From Candidatus Zipacnadia bacterium (GTDB lineage: Bacteria; Armatimonadota; Zipacnadia; Zipacnadales; Zipacnadaceae), in contig JALGUR010000025.1 in NCBI GenBank assembly GCA_029820565.1, positions 1 to 45,792 on the forward strand: DNA of 45,792 bases, given 5' to 3'. This document shows positions 1-8,152 of this stretch, piece by piece. The translations under genes and the position numbers were made by a program. The notes beneath the pieces were generated by a model. It made no database searches and was not told the origin of the DNA. It worked only from the letters and a program-made list of their open reading frames with translations. How positions within the stretch are numbered: position 1 is the first letter of the stretch; every line of letters begins with the position of its first letter.

Positions 1-907
1 CTTCTGCTCGGCGCAGTTGGGCGATGACGCTAAACAACTGAGCGTGATGGTCAGTGATCGGATATACCGGGCGATCATTGGCCCGAACGTCGTAGGCGAA
101 AGCTTGATTGGCCTCTTCAATGACCGCGATTTCATTATTGAGCCGTTGGCGCAAATCGTCCTCAATATCCGCCGTTGCTATCACCGCTCGAGTCTCAGCA
201 ATATCGAATGCGATGCGGATGTATTGGGACACGAAAGCCCTAAGATCAGTGACGATGGGGCCGTCCAGGGGCACGTCCAGCATCTCGTTGAGCCCCTGAT
301 AGACCTCGATGTCGTCGCAGAATATGTAGCGGATAATATCGTGGCAGGTGCCGGCCACAATACCCAAACGTACGAAGCGCCCGTGGGTGCTCAACTCGTC
401 GGTAGTGAAGCGGTGTTCCTGATAACCCGCGGGCGCCGGCACCCCGAACCCGGCAGATAGCGAGCGAAGCTCGCCGACACAGTGGAAATCCTGGCCATCA
501 TCACTGACCAATACCACAATCGCCCAGGGCCAGCCCACGCCCGCTGCTCCCCCGGCGGTGCTAAAGGATAGGCCGGCAATCGGTACAATCTCGCCCAGGT
601 CAATAGTGGCGGTGACTAACTGGTGGTGGGCCCAACCGACACAGCCGGGCTGGCCCCAAAGACTGTGGCCGGGCCGGCTCGCGTACTCTCCATCCGTCAA
701 CTGCTCGCTGTCGCCGGGGTCAGCGCAGCCGCCATAGTTCGGTCCAGGGTCCAGCACATATGGCTTACCCAGAGCCACATTGGGTCCCGGTGGGGAAAAT
801 GCCTCCGGCTCGCGAGCAGTGGCGGGCGGGATAATTGCTACTGATAGTAACCCGATCGCGCAAGCCCTTATGAGCCAAGTGTAGATAAATGCGCTCCGTC
901 GCTTCAT
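1..907 (-). CDS. Exported discoidin (F5/8 type C)-like protein, C-terminus cut by window edge
   Basis: An open frame runs from an ATG at 905-907 leftwards to base 1 without a stop, so about 302 residues are visible and the C-terminus is missing. The first 30 residues are a typical signal peptide (basic start, hydrophobic core, PPATA-R). From about residue 42 a motif NVALGKPYVLDPGPNYGG begins a discoidin-like beta-sandwich (TDGEYA, ATIDLGEIVPIAGLSF, FVRLGI) ending near residue 215. Such domains usually bind carbohydrate or surfaces outside the cell. The part after it is helical and polar, and I do not recognise it; it could lead into a catalytic domain outside the window. An AAGGGGGG Shine-Dalgarno lies about 7 nt before the ATG, and a TTGACT-17-TATAGT promoter lies upstream. 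The frame and signal peptide are seen; the domain call rests on motif style. Confidence 0.85.
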   Translation of the reverse strand, partial: MKRRSAFIYTWLIRACAIGLLSVAIIPPATAREPEAFSPPGPNVALGKPYVLDPGPNYGGCADPGDSEQLTDGEYASRPGHSLWGQPGCVGWAHHQLVTATIDLGEIVPIAGLSFSTAGGAAGVGWPWAIVVLVSDDGQDFHCVGELRSLSAGFGVPAPAGYQEHRFTTDELSTHGRFVRLGIVAGTCHDIIRYIFCDDIEVYQGLNEMLDVPLDGPIVTDLRAFVSQYIRIAFDIAETRAVIATADIEDDLRQRLNNEIAVIEEANQAFAYDVRANDRPVYPITDHHAQLFSVIAQLRRAE

Positions 908-951
908 TGGACGGCCCCCCTTAATGAGACTGTTGCGAAAGGTACTGATAC

Positions 952-980
952 ACTATATCAGCGGACGGATTTGGAGTCAA
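952..980 (-). promoter_or_regulatory. Sigma-70-type promoter for the discoidin-like gene
   Basis: On the minus strand TTGACT (975-980) is followed after 17 bp by TATAGT (952-957). Transcription would start near 945, giving a leader of about 38 nt before the ATG at 907. Only one base departs from consensus in each box. Confidence 0.7.
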
Positions 981-1183
981 TGGGATATTCTATGAGGTAA
1001 AATATACAAGGCGAACACGGCAATCAAAGCAGTTTCTTTGGCATGGTCTACGGAGAGTTGATCCCCACCGACCATCTGCTGCGCAAACTGCCGGCAGCCG
1101 TTGCCTGTGCGCCATAGCTTCGGCGCCGGGGGGTGGTTCTGGGAAGTATTTGGGAAGGTCTTAGCGGAGAGAGAAAACTGGGG

Positions 1184-1212
1184 TTGACAAAGTTGAGCGG
1201 GTGTGTTATAAT
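1184..1212 (+). promoter_or_regulatory. Exact-consensus sigma-70 promoter for the GntR regulator
   Basis: TTGACA (1184-1189) and TATAAT (1207-1212) are both exact and 17 bp apart. A start near 1219 would leave a leader of about 79 nt. Confidence 0.8.
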
Positions 1213-1224
1213 AGTGTAATAACA
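1204..1224. promoter_or_regulatory. Inverted repeat over the -10 box, candidate autoregulatory operator
   Basis: TGTTAT (1204-1209) and ATAACA (1219-1224) form 6-bp inverted arms separated by 9 bp. The repeat covers the -10 box and the predicted transcription start. FCD-type GntR proteins bind short palindromes as dimers and often repress themselves, so this is a plausible operator. The arms are short and AT-rich, so chance is possible. Confidence 0.35.
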
Positions 1225-1297
1225 TCGTCATCTCATTCTAATAGCGCCTACCCTAAAATTGTAGATTAGTTACAGGAGGAGTGAGCTTAGCAGAATC

Positions 1298-2035
1298 ATG
1301 CCGCAATCATCAATGGTAACCAGGGTCCTTACCTTCGTCGAACACAACTTGATACTGGGCCGGTGGTCGCCTGGCGAGCAGTTAAGTCTGCGGCCGGTAG
1401 CAAAGGAGTTGGATGTGAGCCTAACGCCGGTACGGGATGCGTTTAGCATCCTGGCAACTCAGGGAGTTTTGGAGCAGGACTCGAGCGGCACCCGCGTCCC
1501 CCGTTATTCACCACGACAGTTAGAGCGTCTAATTGAGCTCCGGGCCACCTTGGAGGGCCTGGCTGCGCGGTGGTTGGCCATTGGGAGCAGTCAAGCCTCT
1601 GCGATGATTCTGGCACCGAAAGCAGAAGAAGTGGAGGAACTTGTGGAGCGGGAACTGGGACAGCTTTCTGGATCTGAGGCTAATATAGAGAATGATAGCT
1701 TCTGGGTCAAAGCCGCGGACGCAGAAGAGCAGTTTCACCGCCAGTTGGTGGAGTGCACCGGTGTCCGGGCATTGGTAGTTGCGTGCCGGGCGTGTTCTCC
1801 TATGGTTCTGCAGGCAATAGTAGTCCCTCATTTGGGAGAGCGGCGATATCTTCTGGCTGAACACCACTATTCTCATTTCAAAGTTGTGGACGCAATAGCC
1901 AGCGGCGATGCTGATATTGCCGAAGCCACCGCGCGCGAGCATGTCATGAGTGGATGGCGTCAAGCGGTGACCACTACCGAAGCGGTGGACCATCCTGTAC
2001 CGGGCGCAACGGCGAGTGGCGGAGAAAAGTGCTAA
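1298..2035 (+). CDS. GntR family transcriptional regulator, FCD (FadR-like) subfamily
   Basis: The 245-residue cytoplasmic protein matches the usual length of FCD-type GntR regulators. Residues about 15-70 form the winged helix-turn-helix (GRWSPGEQLSLRPVAKELDV, SLTPVRDAFSILATQGVLE). The rest is a helical FCD effector domain with likely metal-ligand patches in AEEQFHRQLVE and HHYSHFKVVDAIASGDAD...AREHV. FCD domains bind small carboxylates, sugar acids or lipids; the ligand cannot be read here. A GGAGGAG at 1275-1281 sits about 16 nt before the ATG at 1298, which is longer than usual, but no better in-frame start exists (the GTG at 1281 meets a stop at once). The pseudopilin gene begins 178 bp downstream on the same strand and could be a target or cotranscribed; that is inference. 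Confidence 0.9.
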   Translation: MPQSSMVTRVLTFVEHNLILGRWSPGEQLSLRPVAKELDVSLTPVRDAFSILATQGVLEQDSSGTRVPRYSPRQLERLIELRATLEGLAARWLAIGSSQASAMILAPKAEEVEELVERELGQLSGSEANIENDSFWVKAADAEEQFHRQLVECTGVRALVVACRACSPMVLQAIVVPHLGERRYLLAEHHYSHFKVVDAIASGDADIAEATAREHVMSGWRQAVTTTEAVDHPVPGATASGGEKC

Positions 2036-2127
2036 GAGCAGCAAAGCGCTGTACTCTAAATACGGTTATGAGGAGGTGGTTAGAACTTGAACGGTTGGTC
2101 TGCAGCCCAGTAAGCTCCTGACCGAAA

Positions 2128-2148
2128 GGGATAGCTCCGGGCTATCTC
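2128..2148 (+). other. Stem-loop in the leader of the lone pseudopilin gene
   Basis: GATAGC (2130-2135) pairs with GCTATC (2141-2146), and two flanking pairs, one a G-U, make an 8-bp stem with a 5-nt loop. It lies 65 nt before the ATG. It is unrelated in sequence to the leaders of the three pseudopilins near 29-31 kb. Confidence 0.4.
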
Positions 2149-2213
2149 GAAGCTGAAAGGTCCGTTGTAGAGAGTATGGAATCCAAAGAAACAAACTAAG
2201 GAGGATACAGACA

Positions 2214-2948
2214 ATGTTAGTGAGCAAGCGAGAAGGCTTCACTTTGATAGAATTGCTGGTCGTGATTGCGATTATCGCAATCCTGGCGGCAATTCTGTTC
2301 CCCGTGTTCGCGAGGGCGCGGGAGAAAGCCCGGCAGACCGCCTGCTTGAGCAACATCAAGCAAGTCACTCTGGCCGGGCTGATGTACGGCAGCGACTGGG
2401 ATGGCCACCTGCCGGTCCACCACAACCCGCTGAACCCGGGGGAGGAGTGCGACTGGGGCAATAGTCTGGCCTGTACTATTTACGGGGCGCTCAAACCGTA
2501 TGGGACGTCTGAGCAGCTGTACCAGTGTCCGAGCGCAAGCACCGACCTGTGTACGGTTCATTATATGCGCCAGTACTACGACTACAGGTCTCGGTACTTC
2601 CCTGAGGGCACAGGAGCCACCTACAAATTCGATGAGTACAAAACCCCCGCCCAGACGGCGTGGCTATTTGAGGTGTGCAACGTGTTCATGAGCTATCGGG
2701 CCGATTCTATAGTGATTTGCCCGTTCTGCCAGCCCACCTGGACCAACTATCATAATGCCAAGCGCCACAACGACGGCGGCCACGTGGGCTATATTGACGG
2801 TCATGCCAAGTGGCATAGCTCGCACGCCATGGACGACCCCGGCCACGCCTGGAGCGCGGGAGCGGACATGAATGACCCCGAGATAAAGGCTTGTGCCATC
2901 CTCTGGGGCCATGCCCACCACCACGACTGGTACGACTTAGGTCCGTAG
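2214..2948 (+). CDS. Prepilin-type protein (DUF1559-like pseudopilin)
   Basis: This 244-residue protein begins with a type IV prepilin leader: a short basic KREG, then [13 protein letters not shown] with Glu5, cut by a PilD-type peptidase after the Gly. The hydrophobic N-terminal helix runs to [16 protein letters not shown]. The globular part carries the family mark H-x9-DG ([17 protein letters not shown]) and ends [16 protein letters not shown]. Such proteins assemble into type II secretion or pilus-like fibres in the periplasm or at the surface. SD AAGGAGGA (2198-2205) lies 8 nt before the ATG. It shares N-terminus, [15 protein letters not shown] and C-terminus with the three pseudopilins at 29.1-31.8 kb, but its leader is different. 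A strong terminator follows. Confidence 0.9.
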   Translation: MLVSKREGFTLIELLVVIAIIAILAAILFPVFARAREKARQTACLSNIKQVTLAGLMYGSDWDGHLPVHHNPLNPGEECDWGNSLACTIYGALKPYGTSEQLYQCPSASTDLCTVHYMRQYYDYRSRYFPEGTGATYKFDEYKTPAQTAWLFEVCNVFMSYRADSIVICPFCQPTWTNYHNAKRHNDGGHVGYIDGHAKWHSSHAMDDPGHAWSAGADMNDPEIKACAILWGHAHHHDWYDLGP

Positions 2949-2975
2949 CGGTAAGCGCAAAGACCTGCCGGACAC

Positions 2976-3043
2976 GGAGGCGAGGTAGCCAATGCTTATT
3001 GCAAGATTGAAGGTTAAACCCCGGGCCCTCGCCTCCTTTTTTT
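2976..3043 (+). terminator. Intrinsic terminator after the pseudopilin gene
   Basis: GGAGGCGAGG (2976-2985) pairs perfectly with CCTCGCCTCC (3027-3036) and is followed by seven T (3037-3043). The loop is long, about 41 nt, but the 10-bp stem and T tract are convincing. Confidence 0.8.
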
Positions 3044-3058
3044 CTTTTCTGGTGTGCT

Positions 3059-3087
3059 TTGGGCACATCAGCCCATGGTAGTATTAT
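3059..3087 (+). promoter_or_regulatory. Probable promoter for the small lipoprotein gene
   Basis: TTGGGC (3059-3064), 17 bp, TATTAT (3082-3087), directly after the terminator and 34 bp before the next ATG. Confidence 0.5.
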
Positions 3088-3121
3088 TGCTAACGCAAAC
3101 GCTTGATAAGGAGGTTGCAAA

Positions 3122-3448
3122 ATGCGCAAGTTTTCTCTGCTGTCGCTTGTACTGGTTATGCTGCTGTTGTCAGCTTGCACTGGGTCGGTCCCCGACTACC
3201 AGGAACTGAGTAGAAAGGAACATACATCGTATCCCCCGGGGGGGAAACCGATCCAGGCGCTACAAGTTGCGGTCAGTACTTCAAATCTCGGCGAGGCAAA
3301 GGCTATAGCAAATGATATCGTCAAGAAATCGGACGGCGCCTACGATTTGATAACAGTTGGCTTTTATTCGGCGGGTGCTAGCCCCGGCGCTCCGGCCGAG
3401 CAGGTATTTATGTGGTCCAAAGGCGAGGGCCTCAGAAAGATCCACTAA
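3122..3448 (+). CDS. Small lipoprotein, function unknown
   Basis: The 108-residue protein starts with a clear lipoprotein signal (MRKFSLLSLVLVMLLLSAC), with the lipidated Cys at residue 19. The mature part is about 90 residues with an alpha/beta look (ALQVAVSTSNLGEAKAIAND, AYDLITVGFYSAG, AEQVFMWSKGEG). I do not recognise the family with confidence. AAGGAGG lies 8-9 nt before the ATG. It has its own promoter and a terminator on its upstream side. The next gene, a sialidase-like lipoprotein, begins about 115 bp on and could be cotranscribed. Confidence 0.75.
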   Translation: MRKFSLLSLVLVMLLLSACTGSVPDYQELSRKEHTSYPPGGKPIQALQVAVSTSNLGEAKAIANDIVKKSDGAYDLITVGFYSAGASPGAPAEQVFMWSKGEGLRKIH

Positions 3449-3564
3449 CTTCATCGGGGGGGCTGCCTTCACCCGTGGGGCTGGTGCGTTGCGCAAATTC
3501 ACCGCGCTCGTGAGGGCAAAATGCAGATGTAGGTCAAAAATTTCGAACAGGAGAGGTGAGTAAG

Positions 3565-4761
3565 ATGTCTGAAATGTCAGGTTTGCCGGTGTGGACGTTG
3601 GTGCTCTTAGTAATGGTTTCTTCGTGGACGATGTGGAGTGGGTGTGCTCAGCCTGCAGAGGGCCAAGGTTGGCAAGAACATCAGATCAAGCAGGGGGATG
3701 GGAAGGGGGGCTGGATAGTGAAGGCTGCTCAGAAGCAAATGCTGAAGGGTGGTGGTGGCTTCGGCCTGGCCCAGATGGACAATGGGGATATCGTCTGTAT
3801 GGGCACTCAGGGGAAGACCGAGGAGGGAAAAGAGATAACGGTTATCGCCTTCAGCCGCGACCGGGGCGAGACTTGGACTGACCCTGAGCCGATCTCTGAC
3901 ATCACCAATCGGCCTCAGATGCTGACTTATCTGGGCGGGGGTAACCTTACATTTGCGGTGGAAGAAACTCAGATCCGCTACTTCAGCAGCGACTACGGAC
4001 GCACCTGGCCCGAGCGCATACCGTTCCTGCGGCCCAGCAACGGGGGTCCCTGGTATCTTGAAGGCAAGCCGTTGGTCGAGCGGGATGCGCAGGGGATAGT
4101 GACGCGGATGGCCGAGATTGGGTACAATTATGGAGAGAATGTCCCAATCACGCCGATGAATGGGTTTTTGCGCTGGTCATATGACGGCGGCCGGACCTGG
4201 ACTGACGAAGTCAAGCCGGAGGCCTGGTGGTGGCAGGAGACACACAACGGGAAGACCTATACGCGCGGCACCTGCGAAGGGTCGCTGACCCGGGCTCAGA
4301 ATGGCTGGCTCATCGCGGCTTTGCGCACCGATATGCCGCCCCGATATTTCCACGGGCCGCACAATGACAACCTCATGGGCACAGGTGTATCAATCTCCAA
4401 GGATGATGGGAAAACCTGGTCGCCGGTCAAGGTGCTGTATGACGCCGGACGCATGCACGCAACCCTGTTGACGCTGCCCAACGGCGACATCGTTATGACT
4501 ATGGTGGTGCGTCACGACATCCGGGGAGGCGAATTGGCCAGCCACCGTAAGGGCTGTGAGGCCCTTATCAGCCATGACAATGGGTTGACCTGGAATCTGG
4601 ACCACAGTTACATCCTTGATGAGTTTCAATTCTTTGATGAGCAGGACATCTACAAGACTGTATGCGGCCACCAATATTCCATCCTGCTGGACGATGGCTT
4701 CATCCTGACCACCTATCTCAACTACAACAAGGGACCGATCCTAATCCGCTGGCGACCGTAG
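3565..4761 (+). CDS. BNR/Asp-box sialidase-like lipoprotein
   Basis: The protein (398 residues from ATG 3565) has an N-terminal lipoprotein-type signal ending WSGC and then a six-bladed propeller with repeated Asp boxes: SRDRGETWTD, SSDYGRTWPE, SYDGGRTWTD, SKDDGKTWSP, SHDNGLTWN. These mark the sialidase/neuraminidase superfamily. It probably sits on the outside of a membrane and cleaves or binds a glycan. Catalytic residues of true sialidases cannot be assigned from reading alone, so the substrate is open. An in-frame GTG at 3556 overlaps the AGGAGAGG ribosome site; the ATG at 3565 lies about 11 nt past it and is the better start. The gene converges on the GH32/43-like gene with only 14 bp between them. 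Confidence 0.8.
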   Translation: MSEMSGLPVWTLVLLVMVSSWTMWSGCAQPAEGQGWQEHQIKQGDGKGGWIVKAAQKQMLKGGGGFGLAQMDNGDIVCMGTQGKTEEGKEITVIAFSRDRGETWTDPEPISDITNRPQMLTYLGGGNLTFAVEETQIRYFSSDYGRTWPERIPFLRPSNGGPWYLEGKPLVERDAQGIVTRMAEIGYNYGENVPITPMNGFLRWSYDGGRTWTDEVKPEAWWWQETHNGKTYTRGTCEGSLTRAQNGWLIAALRTDMPPRYFHGPHNDNLMGTGVSISKDDGKTWSPVKVLYDAGRMHATLLTLPNGDIVMTMVVRHDIRGGELASHRKGCEALISHDNGLTWNLDHSYILDEFQFFDEQDIYKTVCGHQYSILLDDGFILTTYLNYNKGPILIRWRP

Positions 4762-4775
4762 GGGCCGCCTGGAGA

Positions 4776-6482
4776 TTAGGGCACAAACACATAAACTTTC
4801 ATCCCAGGCCGCTCTCGCATATTAGTATGCCCCGCTGAATCAGACCTGCTTGCGCCGCGTGAGGGCGCTGGAGTCTCCGTGAACTGAAAGGCGTACAGCT
4901 TTGTGTTGCGCATTGTGGTCTGCAACCGCACCGGTTTGCCGGCTAAGGCGCTGACATTGCTGCCGCTCTTCCAGGCTACTTCGTAATCAATGTAATTGCC
5001 GTTGATGGCCACACACTCGTCGGTGGTGAAGGTGGGGATAGGCTGGGAATCCTCGTCCAGGATAGCGACCTTCGCCCACCCACTGGCGGCCGTGTTGATA
5101 TTCAGCAGCAGGCGATTGCCTCGGAAGACGACGGGCTTGGTAACCAGAACGCCGCCCGTGTAGGCCGCATCCATGGACAGGAAGCCGTCCAGGCGCTGTA
5201 CCGCCAGGTATATGCCCCCCAGGTCCTTGTCGGCCCACTCCTGTGCATTTTGGGGGTCTTCTGGCCAAACGTGGTGCTGCCCGTGGCTTCGGGCCAGCCC
5301 GCAAAAGTACTGGTACAGAATGGGGCCGCGACGCACCATGCCGACCGCCGTGCAGATCATGCGCAGGTCGAGTCCTTCGTAGAAGTCGGGGGCGATATAG
5401 GGCTGCCGGACGCGCTCCCATTGAATGCCGTCGCGACTCACAGCAATCTGGCATTCGAAGGGGCCGTCGCTGGAATTGACGGTACGAGACTGCCACTCGT
5501 CGCCGGTGTAGTGGAAGTAGACACCTGGAAAGGCCAGGTACACGCTGGGCGCAAAGGGATATTTGACCACCGCATTGGTGTATATGTGGAGGTTCTCTGG
5601 GTCTTGGTCATCCCTGGCCAAGACCGTGGGAAGCTCCTTGCTGGGCACCGGGATCTTGTCCTCCCCCCATATGTGGAAAGGCTGGACCGATTCGTCGTAT
5701 GCCCAGAGGGCCTCAATATCCGCCATCTCGGCCCGCACAACGACACGCCCCGGATTCCACCCCCGCATGTAGACCACGTACTTCTGAATCTCGTCGTCCC
5801 AGAAGGCCACATTCTGACTATCCGGAGTAAAGGGGAAAACGCGTTGCTTGGGAATCTGCCAGCGCAGGCCATCGGCCGACCAGGCGACATAAACCCCGCC
5901 GTCATCTGGGTCGGGCCACTCACGATTATGCACAAACTTGTAACGCTTCTCTGCCGTCGGCCGCGGATCGATGAACACTGTTCCCTCCGCTGCAGAAATT
6001 GGCAGGATGTTGCTGTACGTGTTGTGCTTAGACGGCGGGTAGTCCACCAGCCCCAGATCGGGTTTCTCCCAATTGATACCATCGTGGGAAGTAGCAAGAC
6101 AGCAATGCAGCGACCCGTCCAAGTCCATGCTCAGGTAGTAGAGCTTGTACACCGTCCCTTCGTCAAGGACGGTGCTATATCCCCCGATTCCCAGGGCTTC
6201 CCACGGTCGGTCGCCCTTAACTACCCGTCTAATCTCCCTGGGCGGGTTAACAACGCGAGTGACGTTCTCACTCTGCTGGGTGTCAACCAGTTGGTAGTCC
6301 AGGAAGAGTTGGCGGCCCGTGCCCACATTTAGGGGCGTTGACCCATCCTGGGCAGAGAAAGCCTGTGGCATAGTCATCACACTTCTTCCTTGCCGAGGGC
6401 TGAACGCGATCACTATCCCCACAATTCCCAGGGCTGCGCAAAAAAGTCGCCCCAGGCTGATTTTATGTTGCCCACGGTGCAT
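4776..6482 (-). CDS. Exported GH32/43-like five-bladed propeller protein
   Basis: The 568-residue protein starts with a single hydrophobic segment (LGRLFCAALGIVGIVIAF), a signal peptide or anchor. The body follows the pattern of planctomycete/armatimonad proteins related to GH32/GH43 propellers: GTGRQLFLDYQLVDT, NPPREIRRVVKGDRPWE, YKLYYLS, LATSHDGINWEKPDLG, VAWSADGLRWQIP, YVVYMRGWNPG, IAVSRDGIQWERV. The C-terminal part (about 440-540) is a beta-sandwich. Such proteins are usually predicted glycosidases; no catalytic triad can be fixed here, so the enzymatic role is inferred. GAGAGG lies 9 nt before the ATG at 6482; an in-frame TTG at 6488 is a weaker start. It converges with the sialidase-like gene. 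Confidence 0.8.
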   Translation of the reverse strand: MHRGQHKISLGRLFCAALGIVGIVIAFSPRQGRSVMTMPQAFSAQDGSTPLNVGTGRQLFLDYQLVDTQQSENVTRVVNPPREIRRVVKGDRPWEALGIGGYSTVLDEGTVYKLYYLSMDLDGSLHCCLATSHDGINWEKPDLGLVDYPPSKHNTYSNILPISAAEGTVFIDPRPTAEKRYKFVHNREWPDPDDGGVYVAWSADGLRWQIPKQRVFPFTPDSQNVAFWDDEIQKYVVYMRGWNPGRVVVRAEMADIEALWAYDESVQPFHIWGEDKIPVPSKELPTVLARDDQDPENLHIYTNAVVKYPFAPSVYLAFPGVYFHYTGDEWQSRTVNSSDGPFECQIAVSRDGIQWERVRQPYIAPDFYEGLDLRMICTAVGMVRRGPILYQYFCGLARSHGQHHVWPEDPQNAQEWADKDLGGIYLAVQRLDGFLSMDAAYTGGVLVTKPVVFRGNRLLLNINTAASGWAKVAILDEDSQPIPTFTTDECVAINGNYIDYEVAWKSGSNVSALAGKPVRLQTTMRNTKLYAFQFTETPAPSRGASRSDSAGHTNMRERPGMKVYVFVP

Positions 6483-7063
6483 CGCCAACTACCTCTCTGA
6501 CGCCCTCGCCCGGGGTGTCTACTTCATCCGGGATTCCCCATTTGCCTGTGCTCGACTGACACATTCTTCGAATCTGTCATCAATTCCTTGTTATGGCGGC
6601 GACGTAAGCCCAAGAAACAATAATCCCCAGCCTTCCCAGAGCCTACCGGCGGGCAATTGAGCAACTCTGAGAGCGCTTGACCAGCCAACAGGCACAGCTT
6701 GGCAAGCGCCCGCGACGCGTTCAAGGGGCAGCCCGTTGACTGTCCACAGAAAATCCGTGCGAAGTTGCTGACGAACGCTGGACAGAAGTAGAGAACAGGA
6801 GTATCATTATAACAATACCGTCAGTACATATTTTTCATCGGAGGATTTGCCACAGAACTTTTCGCAGAAAACAGATGTTTAGCCCTAATGTGATTGGTGC
6901 TTCATGAGGCCAAAGACTGTGTGGATGGGGGCACTGCAAGTGAATCAACGGAATTCGGTTAGGCTACTATTAGGCTCGGGCATCCGCGCGACAGCAGCGC
7001 GTGGGGGCCTGAGTTTTTTGTTTTGGTCAGGGAGTAAGGCCACAAAAACAAAGGAGTGAGTCA
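6483..7063. other. Long divergent intergenic region with a terminator-like element
   Basis: This 581-bp gap separates the minus-strand GH32/43-like gene from the plus-strand TPR operon. I see no credible coding frame. It holds a strong hairpin with a T tract at 6975-7019 on the plus strand; the rest shows no feature I can name. Confidence 0.5.
6975..7019 (+). terminator. Terminator-like hairpin upstream of the TPR operon (possible attenuator)
   Basis: CTCGGGC (6975-6981, lined up loosely) pairs with GCCTGAG (7007-7013) and encloses a second stem CGCGC/GCGCG; TTTTTT follows at 7014-7019. No plus-strand gene lies upstream, so it ends either a small RNA or the leader of the following operon. 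CCTGA of its 3' arm can alternatively pair with TCAGG at about 7027-7031, which could act as an antiterminator. Confidence 0.55.
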
Positions 7064-8152
7064 ATGATGCGAAAAGTTGTGATATTGTTATGCTTGCTGT
7101 TGCTAAGTAGTGCGGCTGTGGGTGACGAATGGGAAGACCTGGCCGCCACACTGACGGGGGAGGAGTCGATGTCGCCAAAGAGGATCGAGGCGAGCCAAGC
7201 TCTGCTAAACAAGTATCCTCCTAATGCCCAGATGGCGGGTGATCCACGGATTGAGGAAATCTATGCCCAAGCCGCCGTGACGGTCGCAATTCAAGTGGGA
7301 GAGAAGCAACACCGATATGATGAGGCGGTCGGGGCGACCAGCACGTTTCTCGCTGCGTTCCCGTCGCCCATTACCGCCTGGGGAGGGGCCGTAGATCTGT
7401 TCCACGTTCGCTACCTGGTGCAGGCCAATCCCTCTTCGGAACAAGCGCTGCAGGCTGCCCAGGCCGCCGTCCAGCGACTGAGAAAGGGGGGTCCGGTCTT
7501 CCACAACCCGGGTTGGTACATGAGCCTGGCCAACTATGTTGGCCCCATTGTAGATCTCTGTAAGCGTGCTGGTCAGCTTGAAGAAGCAGCCAAGTTCCTG
7601 CAGGATCTGCCCTTGTTGCGGCCCGATATTGACATCCAGGAGTTGTGGTATTGGCAGCGGCGAGTGGAGATGCACACTCTTCTGGGGCAAGCCGAGGAGG
7701 CCCAACAAGCCGCGATGTTAGCCTTTCGGCTGGGCGCGTTTGATGAGAGCCAGGTTAATAAAAGCCTGAAGCTGCTCTTGAAGGCCCTGGCCCTCAGCGG
7801 CAGTAGCTCCCAGGTGGGGGCGTTTCTCCAGTATCTGAAGACCGGGCAGGGGGACAACCCCCTCGCCGATATCCCGATGCCCGAGTTCAGCGACGAACAG
7901 TTGAACCAGCTACTGTTGCAAACAGGCGGGCGGTTCCCTAAGCTGGTTACCGCCAATCTGTACGCTGGGCGGTTTGACCGGGCCTTAAAGGCTGCTCAGT
8001 ATGAAGTAGTGGGCGTCGGTGACAGTGCCGCTGCGGGGATAGCCGACATTGCTCGCTGCTTCAAGGCGAAAGATATGCACCTGCTGCGCGCCAACCAGTT
8101 TATCCAATGGGTCAAGACCGGCGAAGGTACAAATCCTCTGGAGGACTTCTAA
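7064..8152 (+). CDS. Exported TPR-like helical-repeat protein
   Basis: The 362-residue protein has a signal peptide (RKVVILLCLLLLSSAAVGD) and then all-helical sequence with TPR-like pairs (EQALQAAQAAVQRLR, GQLEEAAKFLQDLP, GQAEEAQQAAMLAFRLGA, GRFDRALKAAQYEV). Two near-copies of one segment occur: FLQYLKTGQGDNPLADI in the middle and FIQWVKTGEGTNPLEDF at the extreme C-terminus. It is probably a periplasmic scaffold. AAAGGAGTGA lies just upstream of tandem ATGs at 7064 and 7067. Its stop overlaps the next start (TAATG at 8150-8154), so the two are translationally coupled. Function beyond scaffold is unknown. Confidence 0.75.
   Translation: MMRKVVILLCLLLLSSAAVGDEWEDLAATLTGEESMSPKRIEASQALLNKYPPNAQMAGDPRIEEIYAQAAVTVAIQVGEKQHRYDEAVGATSTFLAAFPSPITAWGGAVDLFHVRYLVQANPSSEQALQAAQAAVQRLRKGGPVFHNPGWYMSLANYVGPIVDLCKRAGQLEEAAKFLQDLPLLRPDIDIQELWYWQRRVEMHTLLGQAEEAQQAAMLAFRLGAFDESQVNKSLKLLLKALALSGSSSQVGAFLQYLKTGQGDNPLADIPMPEFSDEQLNQLLLQTGGRFPKLVTANLYAGRFDRALKAAQYEVVGVGDSAAAGIADIARCFKAKDMHLLRANQFIQWVKTGEGTNPLEDF

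Larger units (their letters stand above)
908..1297. other. Divergent intergenic region between discoidin-like and GntR genes
   Basis: These 390 bp separate two divergently transcribed genes and hold a promoter for each (952-980 minus, 1184-1212 plus). No convincing coding frame or RNA gene was seen between them. Confidence 0.6.

Noticed and set aside
5250-6332. Long open frame (360 codons) on the plus strand
   Set aside because: It is the antisense shadow of the GH32/43-like gene, which has a signal segment, family motifs and an SD.
6820-7020. Cobalamin or c-di-GMP riboswitch before the TPR operon
   Set aside because: The conserved boxes of those riboswitches are not present; only the terminal hairpin with T tract is supported.
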